Of a DNA stretch of 14,517 bases, positions 1 to 8,323 are shown in pieces; the stretch's first letter is position 1, and each line of letters opens with the position of its first letter. The DNA comes from Propionimicrobium sp963511305 (GTDB lineage: Bacteria; Actinomycetota; Actinomycetes; Propionibacteriales; Propionibacteriaceae), in NCBI GenBank assembly GCA_963511305.1, contig CAUPIJ010000037.1, positions 1-14,517 on the forward strand. The letters run 5' to 3'. The notes beneath the pieces were generated by a model. It saw nothing but the letters and a program-made list of their open reading frames with translations. It had not been told where the DNA came from and made no database searches. Made by a program: the position numbers and the translations under genes.

Positions 1-53
1 ATCACGACGCCGAGGACATCATCTTCCACGACGGGAACCCCACCGACGATTAA
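1..53 (+). CDS. 3' end of an unidentified protein-coding gene (partial)
   Basis: The third frame is open from the window edge to a TAA at 51-53 and reads HDAEDIIFHDGNPTDD before the stop. The codons are GC-rich like the core genes here, and a terminator-like hairpin follows 20 nt later, so this is probably the true C-terminus of a gene that starts outside the window. The acidic tail is too short to assign a family. The other two plus frames run on past this point without a plausible end. Confidence 0.5.
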   Translation, partial: HDAEDIIFHDGNPTDD

Positions 54-72
54 ATATCGGTCATTTTGATTT

Positions 73-117
73 ATTGGGTGCATGAACCTGGCGTCTGCTC
101 GGTTCTATGCACCCGAT
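73..117 (+). terminator. Hairpin (terminator-like), copy 1 of a paired palindrome
   Basis: The left arm ATTGGGTGCATGAACC (73-88) pairs with GGTTCTATGCACCCGAT (101-117) across a 12-nt loop, with one G-U wobble and one bulged base. An AT-rich run (ATATATTTAT) follows. It lies just after the partial upstream gene, so a Rho-independent terminator is the simplest reading. The same arm sequence recurs in the hairpin at 771-817, so it may instead be one copy of a repeat family. Confidence 0.55.
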
Positions 118-178
118 ATATTTATCCTCTGGAAATCTGGCAGATGGTAGGACAAGAACTTGGCAAACAGTATGATAG

Positions 179-709
179 ATGCCCGCAAAGAGCACGACTT
201 ACGCCTACCGCGAGGTGCTTACAAAAATCTGGATTTTAAACCCGATCCCGGCTTGGACTACCTCTCAGGCTTCACTTTGGAGATTGACTTCTCAAGTTAA
301 ACATCACCTCATGGACCCTGCCATTGCGGCAACGATGTTGACCGTTTCTGAAAGTGCACTTCTTTCTGCCCAGCCTGGAACAGGGGAATTGTTCGGCCAG
401 CTTTTTGAGTCTCTTGCGTCCCTGACCGTTCGCTCTGCGGGCCAATCGTCTGAAGCTAGGACGTACCATCTTCGTACGCGTGGCGGGGATCATGAGGTTG
501 ATCTTTTACTCGAACGCTACGACGGAAAAATCATCGCTTTCGAAGTGAAAATGGCTTCAGCAATAGATGATCGAGATGTCCGGCATCTTCTCTGGCTGAA
601 AGAACAAATCGGCGATCGGTTGGTTGGGTCTGTTGTGATCAATACCGGATCTTATGCGTACAGACGCAAAGACGGCGTAGCAGTAGTGCCGCTGGCTCTG
701 TTGGGTTGA
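179..709 (+). pseudogene. DUF4143-type ATP-binding protein, C-terminal remnant
   Basis: The 176-residue frame resembles the C-terminal part of the AAA-family ATP-binding proteins that carry a DUF4143 domain. Recognisable pieces are YREVLTKIWILNPIPAW, KHHLMDPAIAATML, LFGQLFESLASLTVR, LRTRGGDHEVDLLLE and the ending AYRRKDGVAVVPLALLG; the HEVDLLLE...AFEVKMA part is nuclease-fold-like. Full members of this family are about 400 residues and begin with a Walker-type ATPase domain, which is absent. Two stop codons (173-175 and 176-178) sit directly before the ATG, and no ribosome binding site is visible. The match therefore begins abruptly in mid-protein. I call it a decayed fragment, although a short expressed protein cannot be excluded. 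The hairpins at 73-117 and 771-817 bracket it. Confidence 0.65.
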
Positions 710-748
710 GTGCGCATACGTGTTTTTAGTTTTTCACTAAGACCTCTC

Positions 749-770
749 GTTAAAGCTGGGCTGCTTTAAC
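749..770. repeat. Perfect 8-bp stem hairpin after the DUF4143 remnant
   Basis: GTTAAAGC (749-756) pairs with GCTTTAAC (763-770) across a 6-nt loop. It abuts the hairpin starting at 771, so the two form a tandem double hairpin. There is no following T-run. It may be part of a transcription stop for the remnant. Confidence 0.4.
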
Positions 771-817
771 TATCGGGTGCATCGAACCGGTCAGATACCA
801 GGTTCACGAACCCGATA
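771..817 (+). terminator. Hairpin (terminator-like), copy 2 of the paired palindrome
   Basis: The left arm TATCGGGTGCATCGAACC (771-788) faces GGTTCACGAACCCGATA (801-817). The outer TATCGGGT and inner GAACC segments pair, with an internal mismatch between them. The left arm nearly repeats the arm of the hairpin at 73-117. It sits about 60 nt after the remnant's stop and is followed by AT-rich sequence. It may be a terminator or a dispersed repeat. The rest of 818-980 shows no gene and no promoter that I trust. Confidence 0.45.
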
Positions 818-992
818 ATTTCGGTATTTGACGCTTGTATAGAGTTGTCTGCGAGTTCGTTGTTGGGGACCGTTGAGCAGGATTTTAGGTAGCCGAAAAG
901 CGAAGAACTGCGAAAAATTGAAACCAAATTTTGTGCTGCGGTCTTATTTGTGAGCTGGTAAATTTGGTCTCGTTAACACAAAGGAGTGGAAA

Positions 993-1613
993 ATGAGAAA
1001 TGTTGTTACAATTATTGCTTCTATGTTGCTGATTGTTTTAGGGCTGACTCCACAATCTTCGGCTTCACCTATAAATGATCCAAGTAATTCAGCCTATTCG
1101 GCGCCACAGGTTTTAGCCACAGTTACTGATTTAAGCACAGGGGAAGTTGTTGAATTGGAAACTAGGCAAGAAGTTGTTTTGAATGAGGACGGTAGTTTTG
1201 TGTTATCTGCTGTTACGGAGAATACAGAGCAGCCGGAAAATGGGTTAAGGAGCGTGGCTTCGGCCACGAGAGGTACTGATGTCCATGCGTACCTCAGTAT
1301 CGACTATGACATGAGGGGCAAAAATAACTCTGAAATTAGACTCAATCGAGTCTGGGGTAAGTGGGTGTCCCAAGTTGGAAACGTCGCAATATGGGGTAGG
1401 GAAGTGCATTACTCTGATGACGGTACGCAATGGGGAGGGAATAAAGGCAATAAGTACCCCAAGGGAAATTCTTTTAACTATGTTACAGGTTGGGGCTGGA
1501 TGACTAGGTATTTGTATACCCAATATTCTGGGGCGAGAGCTTTTTCGTCAGCTACGTATCAAAAATCTGGTATGGGAGGTCCATTCAAAGTCGAAGTTAC
1601 GGTTCTGGCATGA
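993..1613 (+). CDS. Secreted protein of unknown function, AT-rich
   Basis: The 206-residue product begins with a Sec-type signal peptide: short basic start (MRN), hydrophobic core about 4-18, and cleavage predicted after SSA at residue 24. The mature part of about 182 residues is rich in Gly, Ser, Tyr and Trp, with a C-terminal section carrying NYVTGWGW and a final predicted beta-strand FKVEVTVLA; it has no cysteines. It recalls small secreted actinobacterial proteins without known function, so I assign none. AAGGAG at 981-986, 6 nt before the ATG, fixes the start. Its stop overlaps the next gene's ATG, suggesting the two products are made together. Codon use is much more AT-rich than in the flanking conserved genes, a sign of acquisition. 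A small hairpin with a TTCG loop lies inside the gene at 1253-1268. Confidence 0.8.
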   Translation: MRNVVTIIASMLLIVLGLTPQSSASPINDPSNSAYSAPQVLATVTDLSTGEVVELETRQEVVLNEDGSFVLSAVTENTEQPENGLRSVASATRGTDVHAYLSIDYDMRGKNNSEIRLNRVWGKWVSQVGNVAIWGREVHYSDDGTQWGGNKGNKYPKGNSFNYVTGWGWMTRYLYTQYSGARAFSSATYQKSGMGGPFKVEVTVLA

Positions 1614-1960
1614 AAATTTTTAAAATAATAGAAGCTGCTCTTTCGGGTCTATTGCTTGCGGCGATTGTGCCAGCGTATTTCATGTATTTTGAATTTTCAG
1701 CCTCTAAATTTTTAGCTGAAAGCGATAAAGCAATTTGGCTTTATTGTGTTGGCATAATTCTCTCGATGCTTTTAGGGCTGTTATTCAACGTAGAAATGAA
1801 GAAAACTTCGCTTATTTTAGCTACCTGTGTATTTGTGGTTTCTTTGGTTTCGATAAACATTGCGAGTCCAGTAATTAAATTTCTTCCAAGCAGCCTCGTC
1901 TGTTGGGGAATCGGAATTGGCTTTTACGTTAGAACTTTCATAAGGCTCAAAAATTCTTAA
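1610..1960 (+). CDS. Small four-helix membrane protein of unknown function
   Basis: The 116-residue product has four hydrophobic stretches, at about residues 9-28, 42-60, 67-86 and 91-109, with short charged connections (ESDK, EMKK) and a basic tail (RTFIRLKNS). This fits an integral membrane protein with both ends probably in the cytoplasm. Its ATG overlaps the stop of the upstream secreted-protein gene (ATGA, 4 nt shared) and it has no clear ribosome binding site, so translation is probably coupled. It is as AT-rich as its partner. Possible roles are immunity, export help or anchoring for the secreted protein, but the sequence does not show which. I recognise no named family. Confidence 0.75.
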   Translation: MKIFKIIEAALSGLLLAAIVPAYFMYFEFSASKFLAESDKAIWLYCVGIILSMLLGLLFNVEMKKTSLILATCVFVVSLVSINIASPVIKFLPSSLVCWGIGIGFYVRTFIRLKNS

Positions 1961-1972
1961 AACATAAGAATT
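1952..1972 (+). terminator. AT-rich hairpin over the stop codon of the membrane-protein gene
   Basis: AATTCTTA (1952-1959) pairs perfectly with TAAGAATT (1965-1972) around a 5-nt loop, and the TAA stop at 1958-1960 lies in it. The stem is AT-only apart from one G-C pair and has no T-run, so it is a weak terminator at best. It marks roughly where the AT-rich unit ends and GC-rich DNA resumes. Confidence 0.35.
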
Positions 1973-2012
1973 GCAGAAACAACCAGTTTTTCGTTTGGCA
2001 TAGGCTAAAGCC

Positions 2013-3704
2013 ATGGTTTCCCCGTTTAGGCGCGTGCTGCCCGGCTCAGTCAGCCTGCCGACGCTCGGTGGCATAGCCGGATATGCGGCTAGCTTCACCG
2101 CGAGCCTGCTGCCGAGGCCGTGGTATTTTCAGGGGCTGGTCTCGGGCATTGGCGCGCTCGGTGGTTTTCAGATGGGTAAGTGGGCGAGCTTCATTCTGAA
2201 TTCCCTAGCCAAAAGGGCGGGAATCGGCACTCGAGTCAGCCCGAAGGTGAAGATGGTGGCGGGTGTCGCCGGGGGAGTGACGGCCGCCGTCGGACTGATC
2301 GGGGTGCCGGTATTGAGCATTCGCTGGCAACGGAAGGCCGCGAAGAAGGCCAAGGTTTCCGGGCCGGGCTTGAGCTGGGCGTTCGGCTCGGCGGGGGCCG
2401 CAGCTGCCGCGTTCGGTATCCTATATGTGCAGTGGCGCGCGACAATGGCCGCAATCGAATTCATCTCTAAATATCTGCCCCAGAGGCACGCGTGGAGGAT
2501 GCTGTCCAGGCTTATCGCCACCGCGGTGACGCTAGCGACGATCATGGTGATCATGGAGAGCGTCATCATGCGCGCGGTGCTCAGCGTCGCAAAGACCGCG
2601 TCCGCGGCTGTCGACCTGTGCACCCCTGAGGCGCTAATTCAACCCCAAACTCCGCTGCGCTCGGGCAGCCCGTACTCGCTGGAGCCGTGGGACGAGCTTG
2701 GCCTGCAGGGAAAGCGGTTCGTTTGCGCTTCCACGACGGCCGAGAAAATCGAGGCCGCGATGGGTGGGCCCGCGAAGGAACCGATCCGCGCCTACGCATC
2801 GCTCAATGGCAGGACGCTGGAGCAGGCTGTCGACGCGGTGCTAGCCGAGGTAGACAGGATGAACGGCTGGAGCCGCTCGAACCTGCTGCTGATCACCACA
2901 ACAGGGCGCGGAAACGTCAACGAGTGGGCGGCCTCGGCCTTCGAATACTTGACTAGCGGCGATTGCACGCTGATCGCGATGCAGTATTCAGGCCTGCCCT
3001 CGGCGGTTACGACGTTGACGTCTAAGTCCTCCCCGGTGGAGGCGTCGAAGCTGCTCTTCGAGGCGGTCAAGCAGCGCGTCGCGAATCTCGAGCATGCGCC
3101 GAAGATCTACCTGAGCGGGGAGTCGCTGGGCGCGTTCGGATCGTGTGGCATCTTCGAGGACTACGAAGACTTGCTGGCCAGGGCGGACGGCGGCCTCTGG
3201 CTCGGCTGCCCGGATTTCACCCCGCTGGCAAAAAGCTTCATCGAGAGCCGGGATTCGGGCTCAGATGTTATCGTTCCCGTCTACGACGGTGGCAAGCATG
3301 TGAGGTTCGCGGCCAATTCGAGTGATCTAGAAATGGCGCAAGAATGGCTTGAGCCGAGGTTCTGCTTCCTGCAAAACGACACCGACCCGGTGGTCTACTG
3401 CAGCCCCGATCTGCTGTGGAAAAAACCATCCTGGCTAGCCAACCCGCGCCCGGGCAGCGCAATGGCCGACATGACCTGGATACCGTTCGTCACGTTCTGG
3501 CAGGTAGCCGCGGACATGACGTCGTGCCGTAGTGTCGGGCCCGGCTTTGGACACAAATATTACGCCCATCAGGTGGTGCCGGCATGGGTGAGCATCCTCG
3601 GGCTAGACCGGCAGGCGGACTACACCGAGCTATACAAGGTGCTCAACCAGGACGTGCCGATCGTCAGCGGCGACTCGAGGTTTGCGTCCCCGATAGATCT
3701 CTAG
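2013..3704 (+). CDS. Membrane-anchored alpha/beta hydrolase (Abhydrolase_9 type)
   Basis: The 563-residue product matches the actinobacterial alpha/beta hydrolases with a membrane N-terminus (Abhydrolase_9_N plus Abhydrolase_9). The first ~200 residues contain several hydrophobic segments (about 15-50, 85-105, 125-145, 165-190). The rest is the catalytic domain, probably outside the membrane. A nucleophile-elbow motif LSGESLG puts the serine at 371; D458 in QNDTDPV and H514 in GFGHKYY are the likely acid and histidine. TGRGNVN at about 295 is another family-like block. The substrate is unknown; lipid or ester hydrolysis is only a guess. The ATG at 2013 is chosen because a stop lies 12 nt upstream (2001-2003), though the ribosome binding site is weak. 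GC content jumps relative to the preceding pair. It appears to stand alone. Confidence 0.85.
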   Translation: MVSPFRRVLPGSVSLPTLGGIAGYAASFTASLLPRPWYFQGLVSGIGALGGFQMGKWASFILNSLAKRAGIGTRVSPKVKMVAGVAGGVTAAVGLIGVPVLSIRWQRKAAKKAKVSGPGLSWAFGSAGAAAAAFGILYVQWRATMAAIEFISKYLPQRHAWRMLSRLIATAVTLATIMVIMESVIMRAVLSVAKTASAAVDLCTPEALIQPQTPLRSGSPYSLEPWDELGLQGKRFVCASTTAEKIEAAMGGPAKEPIRAYASLNGRTLEQAVDAVLAEVDRMNGWSRSNLLLITTTGRGNVNEWAASAFEYLTSGDCTLIAMQYSGLPSAVTTLTSKSSPVEASKLLFEAVKQRVANLEHAPKIYLSGESLGAFGSCGIFEDYEDLLARADGGLWLGCPDFTPLAKSFIESRDSGSDVIVPVYDGGKHVRFAANSSDLEMAQEWLEPRFCFLQNDTDPVVYCSPDLLWKKPSWLANPRPGSAMADMTWIPFVTFWQVAADMTSCRSVGPGFGHKYYAHQVVPAWVSILGLDRQADYTELYKVLNQDVPIVSGDSRFASPIDL

Positions 3705-3720
3705 CCCGATAGATCACTAG
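3689..3720. repeat. 16-bp tandem duplication spanning the hydrolase stop codon
   Basis: CCCGATAGATCTCTAG (3689-3704) is followed directly by CCCGATAGATCACTAG (3705-3720), differing at one base. The first copy supplies the last codons and stop of the hydrolase gene. The second is an untranslated copy with another in-frame TAG. Confidence 0.75.
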
Positions 3721-3734
3721 GAGCTGGGTTATCC

Positions 3735-3889
3735 CCAGACCGCCCACCAACCACCCAGGATGCTTAACGTGGAAGTTTTGGCTCGTAGTCGAACCATATT
3801 TGACTCGTTAGCGTTTCTTGGGGCCAGATAATGGCTAAAGACTCCTGACAGTCAGCCGCCGATCGGCAGCCAGACCGCCCACCATCCAC
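3735..3889. repeat. Two direct copies of a 20-bp sequence upstream of dnaK
   Basis: CCAGACCGCCCACCAACCAC (3735-3754) recurs at 3870-3889 with a single A-to-T difference. No gene is visible between 3705 and 4068. Apart from this repeat, the tandem duplication at 3689-3720 and the GCCGATCGGC palindrome at 3858-3867, I see nothing before the HspR operators at 3978. Confidence 0.6.
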
Positions 3890-3977
3890 TTGTCGGCGTA
3901 TTCGGGCTTGGTCTCAAACGACGATGAAATACATAAATTAATTCTGGCCGTCGGGAATAACTCTGCGTGGGTCGGAG

Positions 3978-3996
3978 TTGAGTCTAGTGAACTCAA
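3978..3996. promoter_or_regulatory. HAIR operator 1 (HspR site) upstream of dnaK
   Basis: TTGAGT-CTAGTGA-ACTCAA is a perfect 6-bp inverted repeat with a 7-nt spacer, matching the HAIR element (CTTGAGT-N7-ACTCAAG) bound by HspR in actinobacteria. It lies 73 nt before the dnaK start, and hspR is the last gene of the same operon, so autorepression is expected. Confidence 0.85.
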
Positions 3997-4004
3997 GTTG
4001 TAAG

Positions 4005-4023
4005 TTGAGTCTTGAAGGCTCAG
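4005..4023. promoter_or_regulatory. HAIR operator 2 (imperfect) upstream of dnaK
   Basis: TTGAGT-CTTGAAG-GCTCAG keeps the left half-site and the 7-nt spacer, but the right half-site is degenerate. It starts 27 nt after the first HAIR site, about 2.5 helical turns. Its left half could double as the -35 box of the dnaK promoter. Confidence 0.7.
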
Positions 4024-4034
4024 CTTGTTAAATT
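4005..4034 (+). promoter_or_regulatory. Candidate dnaK promoter embedded in HAIR 2
   Basis: TTGAGT (4005-4010) as -35 and TAAATT (4029-4034) as -10 are separated by 18 nt. Transcription would start near 4041, leaving a short leader with AGGAGG at 4058-4063 before the ATG. Overlap with the operator would explain repression by HspR. The assignment is by eye only. Confidence 0.45.
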
Positions 4035-4068
4035 AGACATTGACTTTTGACTTATACAGGAGGAAAAC

Positions 4069-5928
<1,860 letters not shown>

Positions 5929-5953
5929 TCTCGAACTGGTCGGGGCGCGTGCA

Positions 5954-5998
5954 GCGCATCTGCCGGGTCGCTTAAGTAGCGACCCGGCGGAGATGCGC
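5954..5998 (+). promoter_or_regulatory. Large hairpin between dnaK and grpE
   Basis: GCGCATCT (5954-5961) plus GCCGGGTCGCT (5962-5972) pair with AGCGACCCGGC (5978-5988) and AGATGCGC (5991-5998), leaving a 5-nt loop and a 2-nt bulge: 19 base pairs in all. There is no T-run, so full termination is unlikely. It probably limits read-through or protects the dnaK message as a processing or stability element, which would make DnaK more abundant than GrpE and DnaJ. Confidence 0.75.
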
Positions 5999-6056
5999 AA
6001 GGATCGCGCCCCCGCCTGTTATCGGCACCGAAAAGGTGCGAAGTGAGGATTTAGAT

Positions 6057-6701
6057 ATGAATGAGCTAGACGACGAGAAGCTGGCCCAGCAGACCGCCCA
6101 GGAGCAGGCTCCGGAGGCCGCAGAAAATCCGGCTGTCGAGGAAAAGGCACCAGAGGCGCAGTCCGAGCCGGCTGCCGAAGCGCCCGTCGACGAGGTCGCC
6201 GAGCTTAAGGCTGCGCTTGAGAAGTGCGAAGCCGCGCTTATTGAGCGCGAAACCGCGCTGATTGAGCGCACCGAGGATCTGCAGCGTTTGCAGGCCGAGT
6301 ACGTCAACTACAAGAAGCGCGTCGACCGCGACCGCCCGCTGGCTAGGCAGTCTGGCGTTGAGGCGGTTCTTCGCGACATGATGCCGGCCTTCGACTCGAT
6401 CGTGGCCGCCGAAAACATGGGTGAGCTGAGCGAAGGCTTCAAGCTGACCGCCGACGAATTCATCAAGGTTGCCCGTCAGTACGGCATGGTCAAGGTCGGT
6501 GAGGTGGGCGAGGAATTCGACCCGCTGATCCACGAGGCGCTCATGCAGCAGCCGGTTGCTGGCAGCGGCGAGCCGACCATCAACGAGGTAATGCAGGTGG
6601 GATACCAGATCAACGGCCAGACTGTTCGCCCGGCTCGTGTGGTCGTGGCGATGCCCACCGGCGAAGAGGAAAAGACTGAAGAGAGCAAAGACTCTGAATA
6701 A
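6057..6701 (+). CDS. grpE: Nucleotide exchange factor GrpE
   Basis: GrpE releases ADP from DnaK and resets the chaperone cycle; it works as a cytoplasmic dimer. The 214-residue product has an acidic, Ala/Glu-rich disordered N-terminus (1-45), a long dimerising coiled coil (about 46-95, ending AEYVNYKKRVDRD), a second helix around FDSIVAAENMGELSEGFKL, and the C-terminal beta-wing domain (YGMVKVGEVGEEFDPLIHEA through RPARVVVAMP). The ATG at 6057 is preferred because GAGGA (6045-6049) lies 7 nt before it. A GTG at 6036 would add seven residues but is poorly placed for ribosome binding. A small in-frame duplication (ALIERET/ALIERTE) lies in the coiled coil. The 128-nt gap from dnaK holds the large hairpin. 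Confidence 0.95.
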   Translation: MNELDDEKLAQQTAQEQAPEAAENPAVEEKAPEAQSEPAAEAPVDEVAELKAALEKCEAALIERETALIERTEDLQRLQAEYVNYKKRVDRDRPLARQSGVEAVLRDMMPAFDSIVAAENMGELSEGFKLTADEFIKVARQYGMVKVGEVGEEFDPLIHEALMQQPVAGSGEPTINEVMQVGYQINGQTVRPARVVVAMPTGEEEKTEESKDSE

Positions 6702-6746
6702 TCTTCGGGCCATTCCCGAAACCGAGCGCTTAGTTAGGAGGGCACG

Positions 6747-7862
6747 ATGAGCGCAGAAAAAGACTATTACAAGGTGCTTGGCGTGCCTAAGAACGCCAAG
6801 CCCGAGCAGATTAAGAAGGCGTTTCGCAAGATCGCCCGCGACAATCACCCCGACCAGCACCCCGGCGACACGGCCGCGGAGCAGCGGTTCAAGGAGGCCT
6901 CGGAGGCGCACGACGTCCTCAGCGACCCTAAAAAGCGCAAGAAGTACGACGCCGAGCGCGCGATGGGCGCGGGCGGCTTTCACTTCCCCGGCGGCGGTGG
7001 CACGCGAACCACGACGTTCACCGGAAATATCGACGACGTCTTGAAGGGCTTCCAGGGCGACGGCCTCGGCGACATTTTCGGCGGGCTGTTCAACACGAGC
7101 ACCCGCAGGTCGAACATGCCGCAGCGAGGCGCGGACGTCGAGGGCGCTGTGACCATCGACTTCGTGGACGCCGTCAAGGGCAAGACTGTGACCGTGCAGG
7201 TCTCGGGTCAGCACGCCTGCAATACCTGTCGCGGCACGGGCGCTAAGGCGGGCAGCCAGCCGAAGGTATGCCCGAGCTGCCAGGGCGGTGGCATGAAGAC
7301 CGAGGGCGCCATGCGCATGACCTGCCCGGAGTGCGGCGGCCGCGGCCTGGTTGTCGACCAACCGTGCCCCGAATGCAACGGCACCGGCCACTCGAATTCG
7401 CGTCGCAACGTAAATGTCCGACTGCCGGAGGGTGTCTCCGACGGCCAGCGCGTGCGCATTCGCGAGCGCGGTGGTGCCGGTTCGAACGGCGGCAAGAACG
7501 GCGATCTCTACGTGAAGGTTAACGTTCGCGCACACGCAATTTTCGGTCGGGACGGCAACGATCTGACGGTGACCGTCCCCGTGACGTTCGCCGAGGCTGC
7601 GCTGGGCGCCGAGATAGAGGTGCCGACGCTGGAGGGCGGAACGGTTAAGCTGCGGCTGGCCGCCGGCACGCCGAATGGGCGCGTCCTGCGAGTCCGTGGC
7701 CGCGGCATTAAGCCTGCCAAGGGTGAGGCCGGTGATCTGCTGGCCAAGGTCGAGGTGCAGGTGCCGAGCTACCTCACCGATAACGCCAAGGAGAAGCTGC
7801 GAGAGTACGACTCGGTCGCAAACCAGCTGAATCCGCGCACGAAGCTGCTGGGTGGTATCTAA
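6747..7862 (+). CDS. dnaJ: Chaperone protein DnaJ
   Basis: This Hsp40 co-chaperone stimulates DnaK ATPase and delivers substrates. The 371-residue product has the full type I layout: J domain (about 5-70) with HPD at 34-36, a Gly/Phe-rich stretch (about 75-110, GDIFGGLF), a zinc domain with four CxxCxGxG repeats whose cysteine pairs are 158/161, 175/178, 193/196 and 207/210, then the C-terminal substrate-binding beta domains (YVKVNVRAHAIFGRDGNDL, GDLLAKVEVQVP). AGGAGG at 6736-6741, 5 nt before the ATG, fixes the start. Only 45 nt separate it from grpE, and its stop overlaps the hspR start by one base. It is the dnaK-linked actinobacterial DnaJ; a second copy elsewhere is common in this phylum but cannot be seen here. 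Confidence 0.97.
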   Translation: MSAEKDYYKVLGVPKNAKPEQIKKAFRKIARDNHPDQHPGDTAAEQRFKEASEAHDVLSDPKKRKKYDAERAMGAGGFHFPGGGGTRTTTFTGNIDDVLKGFQGDGLGDIFGGLFNTSTRRSNMPQRGADVEGAVTIDFVDAVKGKTVTVQVSGQHACNTCRGTGAKAGSQPKVCPSCQGGGMKTEGAMRMTCPECGGRGLVVDQPCPECNGTGHSNSRRNVNVRLPEGVSDGQRVRIRERGGAGSNGGKNGDLYVKVNVRAHAIFGRDGNDLTVTVPVTFAEAALGAEIEVPTLEGGTVKLRLAAGTPNGRVLRVRGRGIKPAKGEAGDLLAKVEVQVPSYLTDNAKEKLREYDSVANQLNPRTKLLGGI

Positions 7863-8272
7863 TGGTTGTTTTACCTGATCGCTTAGATCCGGACGCCCCG
7901 ATCTTCTCGGTGTCAGTGGCCGCTGAGCTTGCTGGGATGCACGCCCAGACGTTGCGTCAGTACGATCGCATCGGGCTGGTGGTGCCGAGTCGCACGAAGA
8001 GCGGTCGGCGTCGCTATAGCCCGAGCGACGTCAACAAGCTGCGCCTGATTCAGCACCTGAGCCAGAACGAGGGCGTCAATCTGAACGGTATCCGCCGGAT
8101 CATCGAGCTCAGCAACAACATCGAGAAGCTGAAGAAGCGCAACGAAGAGCTCTCCGAACTGCTGGAACAGGTGCTGTCTAGGGGCGACGAGCATCGCGTC
8201 TTCACGGCGACCACTGGTGGAAACATCTACCGTGGCAGAATCCGCAGGGATCTGTTGGCCATCGGCCGATAG
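7862..8272 (+). CDS. hspR: Heat-shock repressor HspR (MerR family)
   Basis: HspR represses the dnaK operon and clpB by binding HAIR operators, with DnaK as co-repressor in the Streptomyces model. The 136-residue product shows a MerR-type helix-turn-helix (about 16-36, SVSVAAELAGMHAQTLRQYD) and wing (RTKSGRRRYS, 44-53). A helical region rich in Glu/Lys/Leu follows (about 86-120, IEKLKKRNEELSELLEQVL), and the C-terminus is basic. The start codon overlaps the dnaJ stop by one base (TAATG), so translation is probably coupled. Three matching operators in this window, two before dnaK and one before clpB, support the identification strongly. Confidence 0.93.
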   Translation: MVVLPDRLDPDAPIFSVSVAAELAGMHAQTLRQYDRIGLVVPSRTKSGRRRYSPSDVNKLRLIQHLSQNEGVNLNGIRRIIELSNNIEKLKKRNEELSELLEQVLSRGDEHRVFTATTGGNIYRGRIRRDLLAIGR

Positions 8273-8273
8273 G

Positions 8274-8323
8274 GCGCCAAAGCGGCGCCTAAAGCGCCAA
8301 AACGGCGCCTAAAGCGCCAAAAA
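8274..8323. terminator. Tandem GCGCC hairpin array between convergent hspR and mazF-like genes
   Basis: A 20-bp unit (GCGCCAAAGCGGCGCCTAAA at 8274-8293) repeats with one change at 8294-8313 and is followed by a partial copy (8314-8323). Several alternative 5-6-bp GC stems can form, for example GGCGC at 8304-8308 with GCGCC at 8314-8318. On the minus strand a stem is followed by GTTTT, fitting a terminator for the toxin-antitoxin genes. On the plus strand it closes the dnaK operon without a T-run. The toxin's stop codon (8309-8311) lies inside the array. Confidence 0.65.

Noticed and set aside
3800..3832. TTGACT (3800-3805) with GATAAT (3827-3832) as a promoter
   Set aside because: The spacing is 21 nt, too long for a standard promoter, and it lies more than 230 nt before dnaK with no gene immediately after.
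3705..4068. A CIRCE element (HrcA site) before dnaK
   Set aside because: No TTAGCACTC-N9-GAGTGCTAA-like sequence is present; the inverted repeats there have the 7-nt spacing and half-sites of HAIR.
6036..6056. GTG at 6036 as the grpE start
   Set aside because: No ribosome binding site is placed for it, whereas GAGGA lies 7 nt before the ATG at 6057.
6066..7535. Long minus-strand open frame (489 codons) opposite grpE and dnaJ
   Set aside because: It mirrors GC-rich coding sequence, crosses two certain genes, and its product is a low-complexity Ala/Leu/Arg/Val string, so it is a compositional shadow.
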